The notes under the pieces: model-generated
What the model was told of the DNA's origin: nothing
Seen by the model: the letters and a program-made list of their open reading frames with translations, nothing else
Database searches by the model: none
Source of the DNA: CAZLIC01 sp964559535
Lineage (GTDB): Bacteria > Pseudomonadota > Alphaproteobacteria > Rhodobacterales > Rhodobacteraceae
Length of the DNA: 64,000 nt
Direction of reading: 5' to 3'
Assembly (NCBI GenBank): GCA_964559535.1
Contig: CAZLIC010000013.1
Location: 1 to 64,000 of the forward strand
Position numbers and translations under genes: made by a program
In this document: positions 17,387 to 26,096 of the stretch, in pieces
How positions within the stretch are numbered: the first letter of the stretch is position 1
How the letters are laid out: every line of letters begins with the position of its first letter

Positions 17387-18475
17387 TCAGCCGCGCGGGC
17401 GGTTGCGGATCATGAAGGTATCGAAGGTGTACTCGGCCACCTGGTTCCACAGGTTCGCCTCGTTGCGGTAGGCGGTCTGCGCTTCCCAGATCGCCTTGAA
17501 GTCGGCGTTTTCGGCCGAGATCGTGGCGTACAGCGCATTCGCCGCTTCGAAGGCCGCCTTCAGCACATCATCCGGATACGGGCGCAGTTGCGCGCCGCCG
17601 GCAATCAGGCGGCGCAAGGCAGCCGGGTTGCGGTAGTCGTACTTGGCCAGCATCGTGGCGTTGGCACGGGCTGCAGCCGATTCCAGAACCGCCTTGTAGT
17701 TGGCCGGAAGCTCGTTCCACTTGTCCAGGTTGATCAGGAAGTGAAGCATCGCGCCGCCTTCCCAGAAGCCTGGGTAATAGTAGAACGGCGCCACCTTGTT
17801 CAGCCCCAGCTTTTCGTCGTCATAGGGGCCAACCCATTCCGCCGCATCGATCGTGCCGCGTTCCAGCGACGGATAGATCTCGCCGCCCGGAATCTGCTGC
17901 GGCACCGCACCCAGCGCTTCCATCACCTTGCCGCCCATGCCGCCGATGCGCATCTTCACCCCGGCCAGGTCGGCCACCGAGTTGATTTCCTTGCGCCACC
18001 AGCCACCCATCTGGCAGCCGGTGTTGCCGCCCGGGAAGCCGTGCAGGTTCTGCTTGTTGTAGAAGGCGTTCATCATGTCGACGCCGCCGCCGTCATAGTT
18101 CCAGGCGTTCAGCCCGCGCACGTTCAGCCCGAAGGGAACGGCGGTGCCGAGCGCATAGGCGGCGTTCTTTCCCCAGTAGTAGTACGACGCGGTATGCGTC
18201 ATCTCGACGGTGCCCGAACCCACGGCATCGGCCGCTTCAGGCATCGGAACGATCTCGCCGGCCGGGAAGGCCTGGATCTGGAAGTTGCCGTCGGTGGCGT
18301 CCGAGATGTACTTGGCGAAGTCTTCCGCCGCACCGAAGATGGTGTCCAGCGCCTTCGGGAAGCCCGAGGTCAGGCGCCAGCTGACCTTCGGCGCCGATTG
18401 CGCCACGGCCGGGGCTGCCAGGCCCGCGGCAGCGGTGCCGAGCGCGGCCGTCGTCAGGAAATTACGTCTTTTCAT
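17387..18475 (-). CDS. TRAP transporter periplasmic substrate-binding protein, TakP-like
   Basis: 362-residue binding protein exported by Tat: the twin-arginine signal MKRRNFLTTAALG leads to cleavage near AVAQS. The mature part shows VSWRLTSGFPKALDT, FPGGNTGCQMGGW, KMRIGGMGGKVMEALG and EWVGPYDDEKLG, very close to TakP of Rhodobacter sphaeroides, which binds 2-oxo acids such as pyruvate with a sodium ion. Substrate by homology is a 2-keto or other monocarboxylate. It is the last gene of dctQ-dctM-dctP, 27 bp behind dctM. Confidence 0.88.
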   Translation of the reverse strand: MKRRNFLTTAALGTAAAGLAAPAVAQSAPKVSWRLTSGFPKALDTIFGAAEDFAKYISDATDGNFQIQAFPAGEIVPMPEAADAVGSGTVEMTHTASYYYWGKNAAYALGTAVPFGLNVRGLNAWNYDGGGVDMMNAFYNKQNLHGFPGGNTGCQMGGWWRKEINSVADLAGVKMRIGGMGGKVMEALGAVPQQIPGGEIYPSLERGTIDAAEWVGPYDDEKLGLNKVAPFYYYPGFWEGGAMLHFLINLDKWNELPANYKAVLESAAARANATMLAKYDYRNPAALRRLIAGGAQLRPYPDDVLKAAFEAANALYATISAENADFKAIWEAQTAYRNEANLWNQVAEYTFDTFMIRNRPRG

Positions 18476-18502
18476 TGGTTTCCTCCCATCAGGATTGGTC
18501 GT

Positions 18503-19960
18503 TCACGGATTGGCGGGGGGCGTCGGCAGGGCCGGTGCCGGGCCAAGGTCAAGGTCTAGAGGCGGCGGCGCCAGATCGGGCATCGGGATCGCCTCAAGTT
18601 GCAGGTCGATCGCCGCGTCGTCCAGCAGCACAGGTTCGGTGATGAAGCTGTCGACGATGCCGGGGAAGGTGATGATCATCGCCACAAGGATCAGCTGCAA
18701 GATGATGAACGGGATCGAGCCGAGGTAGATGTCGCGGCTCTTCACCTCGGGCGGGGCGATGCCGCGCAGGTAGAACAGCGCAAACCCGAAGGGCGGATGC
18801 ATGAAGGCCGTCTGCATGTTCACGCAGATCAGCACGCCCAGCCAGACCAAGTCGATGTCCAGCGCAATGGCCGTGGGGATCAGCAGCGGAATGATGATGA
18901 AGACGATCTCGAAGAAATCGAGGAAGAAGGCGATGAAGAAGATGAAGATGTTGACGAAGATCAGGAACCCCAGCCGCCCGCCGGGAATGTGCGACAGCAG
19001 GTATTCGATCCATTTGCCGCCGTTGACCCCCTGGAATACCAGCGAAAACACCGTGGCCCCGATCAGGATGAAGATCACCATCGCGGTGATCCGCATCGTG
19101 CCCTCTGATGCCTCCCACAGCATCTTCCAGGTGAACCGGCCATGCGCCACCGCCAGAAGGATCGCCCCGGCCGAACCCATGGCGCCCGCTTCGGTCGGTG
19201 TCGCCAGCCCCATGAAGATGGTGCCCAGCACGAGGAAGATCAGCACCAGTGACGGCACCATGCCCCAGGCCAGCTTCTTGGCCAGTTCGCTGCCGTGCAG
19301 CGTGCGCGCCTCGGGCGGCAGGGCGGGCACCCTGTGCGGCTGGAAGATCGAGACCAGCAGGATGAAGCCCGAGAACAGCAGCACCTGCGCCACCGACGGA
19401 CCGATCGCGCCGATGTACATGTCGCCCACCGGCACGCCCAGCTGGAAGGCCAGCACGATGAGCACCAGCGACGGCGGGATCACCTGCGTGATCGTGCCCG
19501 AGGCGGCAATCACGCCGGTGCCGATCTTCATGTCGTAACCGTACTTCAGCATGATCGGGATCGAGATCATGCCGATGGCAATGACCGAGGCCGCCACCGT
19601 GCCGGTGATCGCCCCAAGGATGGCCCCCACATAGATGACCGCCTGCGCCAGCCCGCCCGGAAAGTTTCCGAACAACTGCCCGAATCCTTCCATCAGGTCT
19701 TCGGCCAGTCCCGATTTCTCCAGCACCACCCCCATCAGGGTGAAGAACGGGATGGCCAGCAGCAGGTCGTTCGACATGATGCCGAAGACGCGGGCAGGCA
19801 GCGCCTGCAGGAAGGGCAACCCGAAGTAGCCCACCTCGATGGCGATGAACCCGAACGACAGGCCCAGCGCCGCCAGCGAGAAGGCGACCGGAAACCCGAC
19901 CAGCAGAAAAACGATCAGCCCCGCGAACATCGCCGGCGCAAGATAACCGAATTCGAGCAT
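18503..19960 (-). CDS. dctM: TRAP transporter large permease (DctM)
   Basis: 485-residue inner-membrane protein with about 12 hydrophobic segments. Family signatures include IPFFTLMGVVLEKSGLAEDL, GTITQVIPPS and ATPTEAGA. It forms the sodium-driven transport channel with DctQ. The family usually ends about 50 residues earlier; here a hydrophilic, proline- and aspartate-rich tail (DLAPPPLDLDLGPAPALP) is added after the last membrane segment. It lies 16 bp after dctQ. Confidence 0.88.
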   Translation of the reverse strand: MLEFGYLAPAMFAGLIVFLLVGFPVAFSLAALGLSFGFIAIEVGYFGLPFLQALPARVFGIMSNDLLLAIPFFTLMGVVLEKSGLAEDLMEGFGQLFGNFPGGLAQAVIYVGAILGAITGTVAASVIAIGMISIPIMLKYGYDMKIGTGVIAASGTITQVIPPSLVLIVLAFQLGVPVGDMYIGAIGPSVAQVLLFSGFILLVSIFQPHRVPALPPEARTLHGSELAKKLAWGMVPSLVLIFLVLGTIFMGLATPTEAGAMGSAGAILLAVAHGRFTWKMLWEASEGTMRITAMVIFILIGATVFSLVFQGVNGGKWIEYLLSHIPGGRLGFLIFVNIFIFFIAFFLDFFEIVFIIIPLLIPTAIALDIDLVWLGVLICVNMQTAFMHPPFGFALFYLRGIAPPEVKSRDIYLGSIPFIILQLILVAMIITFPGIVDSFITEPVLLDDAAIDLQLEAIPMPDLAPPPLDLDLGPAPALPTPPANP

Positions 19961-19976
19961 CAGGAGCGCCTTCCGG

Positions 19977-20552
19977 TCATTGCACGGGTTTTTCGTAGGA
20001 GACGTCGATGTGGATCGCGCCGCGCAAGGCCGCCACGCGGCGGATCAGTTCGGCCAGCCCCTGCAACGCCAGCAGCGTGAACCCGAGCGGAAGCAGCAGC
20101 TTTACCGGCCACACCGGCAGGCCGCCCGCGTTGGCCGAAATCTCGCCTTCGCGCATGGCGCTCCAGGCCCAGGGATAGGCCATTGCCAGCATCACGAAGC
20201 AGACCGGGAACAGGAAGAAGAGAAAGCCGAAGATGTCGACCTTCAGCTTCGTGCGGGGGCCGTACATGCTGTACAGCAGGTCGACGCGCACATGTTCGTT
20301 CAGCTTCATCACCCAGGGCGCGCCCAGAAGGAAGATCGCGGCGAACATCTGCCACTGGATTTCCAGAAATGCGTTCGACGAGGCGTCAAAGGCATAGCGC
20401 GACAGCGCGTTGCCCGCGCTGATGAGACAGGCCAGCGTTCCGATCACGGACGCGGCGATTCCGAAAATACGGCTGATCCGGTCAATGCCGGTGGCAAGCG
20501 CCAGCAAGCCCTGCAAAGCCTTCCTCCCATTCAGGCCGTCTGACGCGACCAT
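19977..20552 (-). CDS. dctQ: TRAP transporter small permease (DctQ)
   Basis: 191-residue protein with four hydrophobic helices. Typical motifs are FLEIQWQMFAAIFLLGA and LNEHVRVDLLY near helix 2. It is the small membrane partner of DctM and first gene of the transporter operon, diverging from cobT with about 170 bp between. No binding site for a regulator was recognised in that gap. Confidence 0.85.
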   Translation of the reverse strand: MVASDGLNGRKALQGLLALATGIDRISRIFGIAASVIGTLACLISAGNALSRYAFDASSNAFLEIQWQMFAAIFLLGAPWVMKLNEHVRVDLLYSMYGPRTKLKVDIFGFLFFLFPVCFVMLAMAYPWAWSAMREGEISANAGGLPVWPVKLLLPLGFTLLALQGLAELIRRVAALRGAIHIDVSYEKPVQ

Positions 20553-20721
20553 ATGACGTCTATCTGCGACACTCCGCCCCTCATTTCAAGGACAACCGCC
20601 GCCGACGCGCAGGAAAGTGTCGCGGCTCGCGCCTGCCCTTGCGTAAAGTCCGATCTGCGCGGCGTTTTCGCCCCCCGCTTGCCCCCTTTCCCGCGGCCCC
20701 CCGATGTTCCATAACCCGTCC

Positions 20722-22590
20722 ATGTCCAAGCCCACCGACAACCCCGCCGAACCGTTCAAGAAGGCCCTCGCCGAGGCGACGCGCACCATGGCCGATGACC
20801 CGGACATGGGCGTGACCTATTCGGTCGACCCTTCGGGCATGAACAAGGAAGGCGTGCGCCTGCCGCAGGTCAGCCGCCGCATGACGCGCGACGAGGTGCT
20901 GCTGGCGCGCGGCACGGCCGATGCCTTTGCCCTGCGCCGACGCTTCCACGACGAAGGCGTGGCCGCGAAGTACCAGCCCGTCGGGCAGCTTGCGCGCGAC
21001 ATCTTCGACGCGATGGAGACGGCGCGCTGCGAGGCGGTGGGGGCGCGGGCCATGCCCGGCACGGCCGGAAACATTGACGCCAAGATCGCCAGCGAGGCCG
21101 ACCGCAAGGGCTATGGCCAGATCACCCAGGCTTCCGACGCGCCGCTGCCGGTGGCGGCGGGCTATCTGGTGCGGCATCTGGCGACGGGGCGCGACATGCC
21201 GCGCGGTGCGCAGAACGTGATGGACCTGTGGCGCGGTTTCATCGAGGAGCAGGCGGGCGGCACGCTGGATGGCGTGGGCGATGCGCTGGCCGACCAGCAG
21301 GCCTTTGCACGGCTGACCCGTCAGGTGATCCGCGACCTGGGCTACGGCGACCAGCTGGGCGACGACCCCGACGCGCCCGAGGACGATGCGGGCGGCGACG
21401 ACGAGGAAGAGGCCGAGGACCAGCCCGACAGCCAGGGCGACGAGCAGGATCAGGACGACGAGTCGGACGCCAGCCCCGAACAGTCCCAGGACGAACAGCA
21501 GGACGCGGCGCAGGCGCAGGTGTCGCAGGACGATCTGGCCGATGTGGAACAGGGCGAGGAGGCCGAGCTTCCCGACGGCGAGGCGCCGCCCGAACCGCCG
21601 TCGCCGCCGCCCTATTCCGATGCCGACCCGAACTACACGGTGTTCACGCAGGCCTTCGACGAGGAAATCCGTGCCGAGGATCTGGCCGAGCCCCCGGAAC
21701 TGGAACGCCTGCGCGCCTATCTGGACCAGCAGCTGGAACCCTTGAAGGGCGCCGTGTCGCGGCTGGCCAACAAGTTGCAGCGCCGGTTGCAGGCGCAGCA
21801 GAACCGGTCGTGGGAGTTCGACCGCGAGGAAGGCATCCTGGATGCGGGCCGGCTGGCCCGCGTGGTGGCGAACCCGACCACGCCGCTGTCCTTCAAGGTG
21901 GAGAAGGACACAGAGTTCCGCGACACCTGCGTGACGCTGCTGCTGGACAATTCGGGGTCGATGCGCGGCAGGCCGATTTCCATTGCCGCGATCTGCGCCG
22001 ATGTCCTGGCGCGCACGCTGGAACGCTGCGACGTGAAGGTCGAGATTCTGGGCTTCACGACGCGTGCCTGGAAGGGCGGGCAAAGCCGTGAAAAGTGGCT
22101 GGCCACCGGCCGGCAGGCGGGCCCCGGCCGCCTGAACGACCTGCGGCACATCATCTACAAATCCGCCGATGCGCCCTGGCGGCGGGTGCGGGCGAACCTT
22201 GGCCTGATGATGAAGGAAGGCCTGCTGAAGGAGAACATCGACGGCGAGGCGCTGGAATGGGCGCACCGCCGCTCGATCCGCCGCCCTGAAGCGCGCAAGA
22301 TCCTGATGGTGATCTCGGACGGTGCGCCGGTGGACGATTCGACGCTGTCGGTCAACGCGGCAAGCTTCCTTGAGAAGCACCTGCGCGATGTGATTTCCAT
22401 GGTCGAGAAGAAGCGCGCGGTCGAACTCATCGCCATCGGCATCGGCCATGACGTGACGCGCTATTACCAGCGTGCCGTGACCATCACCGATGTCGAGCAG
22501 CTGGCGGGGGCGATGACCGAACAGCTGGCGGCCCTGTTCGAAAGCGACCCGCGGAAGCGTGCCAAGGCGGCCATGCGGCGGGCGGGATAG
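20722..22590 (+). CDS. cobT: aerobic cobaltochelatase subunit CobT
   Basis: 622-residue subunit that with CobS forms the AAA+/MoxR chaperone complex driving CobN to insert cobalt into hydrogenobyrinic acid diamide in aerobic B12 synthesis. N-terminal domain (to about 210), a long acidic D/E/Q-rich linker (about 215-290) and a C-terminal von Willebrand A domain with MIDAS DNSGSMRG. MSKPTDNPAEPF is the usual start, so 20722 is chosen over ATG 20704; neither has a clear ribosome site. cobS and cobN are not in the window. Confidence 0.9.
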   Translation: MSKPTDNPAEPFKKALAEATRTMADDPDMGVTYSVDPSGMNKEGVRLPQVSRRMTRDEVLLARGTADAFALRRRFHDEGVAAKYQPVGQLARDIFDAMETARCEAVGARAMPGTAGNIDAKIASEADRKGYGQITQASDAPLPVAAGYLVRHLATGRDMPRGAQNVMDLWRGFIEEQAGGTLDGVGDALADQQAFARLTRQVIRDLGYGDQLGDDPDAPEDDAGGDDEEEAEDQPDSQGDEQDQDDESDASPEQSQDEQQDAAQAQVSQDDLADVEQGEEAELPDGEAPPEPPSPPPYSDADPNYTVFTQAFDEEIRAEDLAEPPELERLRAYLDQQLEPLKGAVSRLANKLQRRLQAQQNRSWEFDREEGILDAGRLARVVANPTTPLSFKVEKDTEFRDTCVTLLLDNSGSMRGRPISIAAICADVLARTLERCDVKVEILGFTTRAWKGGQSREKWLATGRQAGPGRLNDLRHIIYKSADAPWRRVRANLGLMMKEGLLKENIDGEALEWAHRRSIRRPEARKILMVISDGAPVDDSTLSVNAASFLEKHLRDVISMVEKKRAVELIAIGIGHDVTRYYQRAVTITDVEQLAGAMTEQLAALFESDPRKRAKAAMRRAG

Positions 22591-22686
22591 AACTGCAGTT
22601 GACATTCCGACCATCGGATCAGCCGCAATCTTCACTTGATGCGCCTCGGCTTCACGCCGATATTGTGACCGCAGATGGAGGCCAGC

Positions 22687-22911
22687 ATGACCGGCAAGAA
22701 CCAACACGTCATTCCCTCGGGCGACCGTTGGGCGGTACGACGGGTGGGGGCGAGCCGTTCATCGGGGGTCTATGACACTCTTGCCGAAGCCATCAATGCG
22801 GCGCGGGGCATCGCCCGGAACCAAAGGTCCGAGGTGTTCATCCACGACCTGAACGGCCGCATCCGCGAGCATGAGAGCTTTGGCAAGACTCCGGTGAAGG
22901 CCGAGGGCTGA
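22687..22911 (+). CDS. DUF2188 domain protein
   Basis: 74-residue protein consisting of one DUF2188 domain (QHVIPSGDRWAVRR...VYDTLAEAINAARGIARNQ...FIHDLNGRIREHESFG). The family is small, widespread and of unknown biochemical function; its fold is probably a short beta-alpha unit. The start at 22687 has GGAGG 5 bases upstream. It is followed after 4 bases by the TIR-like gene, so they form a two-gene cassette between cobT and the aminopeptidase P gene. A perfect TTGACA hexamer occurs at 22599-22604 upstream, but no matching -10 was identified. Confidence 0.8.
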   Translation: MTGKNQHVIPSGDRWAVRRVGASRSSGVYDTLAEAINAARGIARNQRSEVFIHDLNGRIREHESFGKTPVKAEG

Positions 22912-22915
22912 TCGA

Positions 22916-23542
22916 TTGCCGTTCGCGGAGAACGTCTTCATCAATTGTCCTTTCGATGACCGCTACCGACCGATCCTGGACGCGATGCTGTTTTGCGTCG
23001 TGAGAGCCGGGCTAGTGCCACGCCTGGCCACGGAGACTGCCGATGCAGGGGACAATCGGCTGGACAGAATCTGCCGTATCATGCGCGAGTGCCGATTTTC
23101 CATTCATGACCTGTCCCGTTGTCAGGCAATCCGGAAAGGGGAAATCGCGCGCCTCAACATGCCGTTCGAACTTGGGATAGACCATGGCTACAGAACGTCG
23201 GGAAGCGCCGACCTTGCGACGAAACGGTTTCTCGTCCTGGACGAAATCCCCTACAGATTGCAGCGGGCGATCTCGGACATCAACGGCTGGGACCCGAGCG
23301 CGCACCGAGGCAAGCAGGAAAATGCACTCAAGATCCTGCGGAACTGGCTGCATCAGGAGGCCGGGTCGGCGCTTCCGGGCGGCGAAGTTCTTCTCGGACA
23401 GAAACTCGTATTCGACGAATGGAAATATGGCCAGCCGGATCATGCCCCGGGGGATGTCGACGCCTTCTCCCCATACCAGTTGATCCAATCGATGCAGCGC
23501 TGGTGCGAATTGGGCTTTCCCGTGGATCCGGCAATCAGGTAG
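22916..23542 (+). CDS. uncharacterised protein with TIR/nucleoside-deoxyribosyltransferase-like N-terminal fold
   Basis: 208-residue protein with a TTG start (22916), forced because no ATG or GTG lies upstream in frame; GAGGG precedes it at a suitable distance. Key blocks are VFINCPFDDRY (7-17), CRFSIHDLS (59-67), NMPFELGI (81-88, with E85) and RFLVLDEIPYRLQRAISDINGWD (104-126). The order strand-loop, D/S after a strand, then E-L-G on a helix resembles nucleoside 2-deoxyribosyltransferases and TIR NADases, in which that glutamate is catalytic. Base composition is visibly less GC-rich than the flanking genes. Function is unknown; a stress- or phage-response effector is a hypothesis. Confidence 0.7.
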   Translation: MPFAENVFINCPFDDRYRPILDAMLFCVVRAGLVPRLATETADAGDNRLDRICRIMRECRFSIHDLSRCQAIRKGEIARLNMPFELGIDHGYRTSGSADLATKRFLVLDEIPYRLQRAISDINGWDPSAHRGKQENALKILRNWLHQEAGSALPGGEVLLGQKLVFDEWKYGQPDHAPGDVDAFSPYQLIQSMQRWCELGFPVDPAIR

Positions 23543-23546
23543 CAGC

Positions 23547-25343
23547 ATGTTCCAGACCTTCGACACAACCGCCGATCCCACGCAGGGCGCCGCCCGCCTG
23601 CGCGCCTTGCGTGCGGCGCTGGAGGCCGAAGGGCTGGCGGGGTTCATGGTGCCGCGCGCCGACGCGCATCAGGGCGAATACGTGGCGGCGCGGGATGAGC
23701 GGTTGCAATGGCTGAGCGGCTTCACCGGGTCGGCCGGGTTCTGCATCGTGCTGCCCGCCATTGCGGGGGTGTTCATCGACGGGCGGTACCGCACGCAGGT
23801 GAAGGGTCAGGTGGACCTTGCCGAGTTCACCCCGGTGCCGTGGCCCGAAACCAAGCCCGGCGACTGGATCCGCGCGCATCTGGCGGCGGGCCGGGTGGGG
23901 TTCGACCCCTGGCTGCACACGGCGGAGGAGATCGCCAAACTTGAGACGGCGCTGGAAGGATCGGGCGTAACACTTTCGGCCACGCAGAATTTTGTCGATG
24001 CGGTCTGGCCCGATCAGCCCGCCGCGCCGCTGGGCCGCGCTTTCCCGCACCCCGATGATCTGGCCGGGCGCACCTCGGCCGACAAACGTGCCGACCTGGC
24101 CGCCGACCTGCGCCGCGCCGGGCAGAAGGCCGCCGTCATCACCCTGCCCGATTCGCTGTGCTGGCTGTTGAACGTGCGGGGCGCGGATGTGCCGCGCAAC
24201 CCGATCCTGCATGGCTTCGCCGTGCTGCACGACGACGCGCGCGTGTCGCTGTTCACCGACCCCGCCAAGTTCGACGCCGCCACGCGCGCGCATCTGGGCG
24301 GGCATGTGACCCTGCGCCCACCCGAGGCCTTTGTGCCCGCCCTGCACACGCTGCCGGGGCCGGTGCGGGTGGACAGGACCACGGCGCCGCTGGCCATCAG
24401 CCGCGAACTGACTGAGGCGGGGGTTGAGGTGGCCTGGGGCGACGACCCGTGCCGGTTGCCCAAGGCGAAGAAGAACGCGGCAGAGATCGCCGCCACCCGC
24501 GCGGCGCATCTGCGCGACGGGGCGGCGGTGGTGGAATTCCTGTGCTGGCTGGACACGGCCGCGCCCAGGGGCGGGCTGACCGAAATCGATGTGGTGCGCG
24601 CGCTGGAATCGCGGCGCCGCGCCACCAACGCCCTGCACGACCTGTCCTTCGACACCATCTGCGGGTCGGGGCCGAACGGCGCCATCATGCACTACCGCGT
24701 GACCGACGCCACCAACCGCCCGTTGCGCGAGGGCGAGTTGCTGCTGGTGGACAGCGGCGCGCAGTATCTGGACGGCACCACTGACATCACCCGCACGGTG
24801 GCCATCGGTGACCCGGGCGAGGAGGCGCGCGCCTGCTATACCCGCGTGCTGCAGGGGATGATCGCCATCAGCCGGGCGCGCTGGCCCAAGGGGCTGGCGG
24901 GGCGCGACCTTGACCCGCTGGCGCGGCAGTTCCTCTGGGCCGCGGGGCAGGACTATGACCACGGCACGGGGCATGGTGTGGGCGCCTTCCTGAGTGTCCA
25001 CGAAGGCCCGCAGCGGATTTCCCGCATTTCCGAGGTGCCGCTGGAACCGGGCATGATCCTGTCGAACGAACCCGGCTACTACCGCGAGGGGGCCTTCGGC
25101 ATTCGCCTGGAGAACCTGATCGTGGTGCAGGAGGCCGCGCCGCTGGGCGACAACCGGGCACAATACGCCTTCGAAACGGTCACCGTCGTGCCCTTCGACC
25201 GCCGCCTGATCCTGACGGGCGAACTTTCCCCGGCCGAACGCCGCTGGCTGGACGCCTACCACGCGCAGGTGCGCGAAAAACTGGCAGACCGGGTGTCGGC
25301 CCCGGCAAGGGACTGGCTTTTCGCCGCGACCGCGCCACTTTAG
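23547..25343 (+). CDS. aminopeptidase P family (Xaa-Pro aminopeptidase)
   Basis: 598-residue three-domain form (two creatinase-like N-terminal domains plus a pita-bread C-terminal peptidase). The dinuclear metal ligands are visible: D402 (VDSGAQY), D413 (TTDITRT), H476 (HGTGHG), E508 (NEPGYY) and E522 (IRLENL). It removes an N-terminal residue preceding proline in cytoplasmic peptides. The ATG is 4 bases after the stop of the TIR-like gene, so it may be read through from that cassette, although it looks native in composition. Confidence 0.9.
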   Translation: MFQTFDTTADPTQGAARLRALRAALEAEGLAGFMVPRADAHQGEYVAARDERLQWLSGFTGSAGFCIVLPAIAGVFIDGRYRTQVKGQVDLAEFTPVPWPETKPGDWIRAHLAAGRVGFDPWLHTAEEIAKLETALEGSGVTLSATQNFVDAVWPDQPAAPLGRAFPHPDDLAGRTSADKRADLAADLRRAGQKAAVITLPDSLCWLLNVRGADVPRNPILHGFAVLHDDARVSLFTDPAKFDAATRAHLGGHVTLRPPEAFVPALHTLPGPVRVDRTTAPLAISRELTEAGVEVAWGDDPCRLPKAKKNAAEIAATRAAHLRDGAAVVEFLCWLDTAAPRGGLTEIDVVRALESRRRATNALHDLSFDTICGSGPNGAIMHYRVTDATNRPLREGELLLVDSGAQYLDGTTDITRTVAIGDPGEEARACYTRVLQGMIAISRARWPKGLAGRDLDPLARQFLWAAGQDYDHGTGHGVGAFLSVHEGPQRISRISEVPLEPGMILSNEPGYYREGAFGIRLENLIVVQEAAPLGDNRAQYAFETVTVVPFDRRLILTGELSPAERRWLDAYHAQVREKLADRVSAPARDWLFAATAPL

Positions 25344-25362
25344 CCAAAAACAGGGGGACAGC

Positions 25363-25704
25363 ATGGCCGACCACATCCGCATCCGCACGGCGCCGGGCAC
25401 ATGGGTGGTGCGCGCCGGGGGCGCCGTGCTGGGCGAAAGCAAACGCGCGCAGGAACTGACCGAAGGCGGATACGACCCGGTGATCTATTTCCCGCGCGAG
25501 GACATCGCCATGGCGATGCTGGACCGCACCGACCGCAGCACGACCTGCCCGCACAAGGGCGCCGCCAGCTATTACTCCATCGTCACGCCGGGCGGCACGC
25601 TGGCCAACGCCGTGTGGTCCTACGAGGCCCCCAAGGCCGGGTGCGAGGCGATTGCGGGGCATCTGGCCTTCTACACCGACCGGGTGACGGTGGAGCGGGT
25701 GTAG
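25363..25704 (+). CDS. DUF427 domain protein
   Basis: 113-residue single-domain protein of the DUF427 family. Motifs include VVRAGGAVLGES, PVIYFPREDI and TCPHKGAASYYS, the last being the family hallmark. Biochemical role unknown. It follows the aminopeptidase gene by 19 bp and is probably co-transcribed. Confidence 0.88.
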   Translation: MADHIRIRTAPGTWVVRAGGAVLGESKRAQELTEGGYDPVIYFPREDIAMAMLDRTDRSTTCPHKGAASYYSIVTPGGTLANAVWSYEAPKAGCEAIAGHLAFYTDRVTVERV

Positions 25705-25768
25705 GGGCGGGCGCGATTGTGGAATATCCGCTGCGATCGAGAGAGTAAGGTTTGGTGCCGTATCTGCT

Positions 25769-25954
25769 TTGGCTTTGTCGATGGGTTTGCTGTCTTGCGA
25801 AGCCAGGCAGGACGTACGCGAAAGCGAATACCCTTCGTTCGTTCGAATGCCTCCTGGGCCTGAATGTCCGCCCGGGGAGTTCATGGCAGGCATTCAACCG
25901 CACATATTCTGCATGACCGAAGAGACATTTCAGGGGCTGTTCGGAAAGGTCTGA
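25769..25954 (+). CDS. possible small lipoprotein, start codon unclear
   Basis: 61 codons from a TTG. The text GLLSC at residues 6-10 matches a lipobox. Reading in frame upstream gives R-F-G-A-V-S-A-L-A-L-S-M-G-L-L-S-C, a convincing lipoprotein signal peptide, but the codon where a start is expected (25745) is GTA, so the natural start seems lost or the gene is decayed. The mature part has two more cysteines (GPECPPGEF, PHIFCMTEE). No homologue is recognised. Confidence 0.3.
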   Translation: MALSMGLLSCEARQDVRESEYPSFVRMPPGPECPPGEFMAGIQPHIFCMTEETFQGLFGKV

Positions 25955-26078
25955 ATTGGTTTCTGACTTCCAATTTTCGGTGACCCAGCGAACGTAGGGT
26001 GAGCTTCAGTTGACCTTGTTCGCCCCAAGATTGGCACGCTGAAGTGTGGCCTGGCGCTTTGCCCACCACCGCCGGATC

Positions 26079-26095
26079 GTGGGCAGATTGCCCAC
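26079..26095. terminator. hairpin just beyond the sufE stop codon
   Basis: GTGGGCA and TGCCCAC form a perfect 7-bp stem with loop GAT, ending one base before the sufE stop on the opposite strand. It may end sufE transcription, though no T-run follows. Its flanking text (GCCCACC, CCACCCTACG) looks like a dispersed intergenic repeat; only one copy is in the window. Confidence 0.4.
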
Positions 26096-26096
26096 C

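Larger units (their letters stand above)
25705..26096. other. 392-bp stretch without a confident gene
   Basis: Lies between DUF427 and the convergent sufE. It is lower in GC than its surroundings. It holds a possible small lipoprotein frame (25769-25954) and, at its right end, a repeat-like sequence with CGTAGGGTG at about 25993 and its near complement CACCCTACG at about 26093, enclosing a 7-bp hairpin. No tRNA, promoter or mobile-element end was recognised. Confidence 0.6.

Noticed and set aside
20581..22707. 708-codon frame antisense to cobT
   Set aside because: Composition is typical of an antisense shadow in high-GC DNA and CobT on the other strand is certain.
23535..25442. 635-codon frame antisense to the aminopeptidase gene
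   Set aside because: No family text; the plus-strand protein has all five metal ligands.
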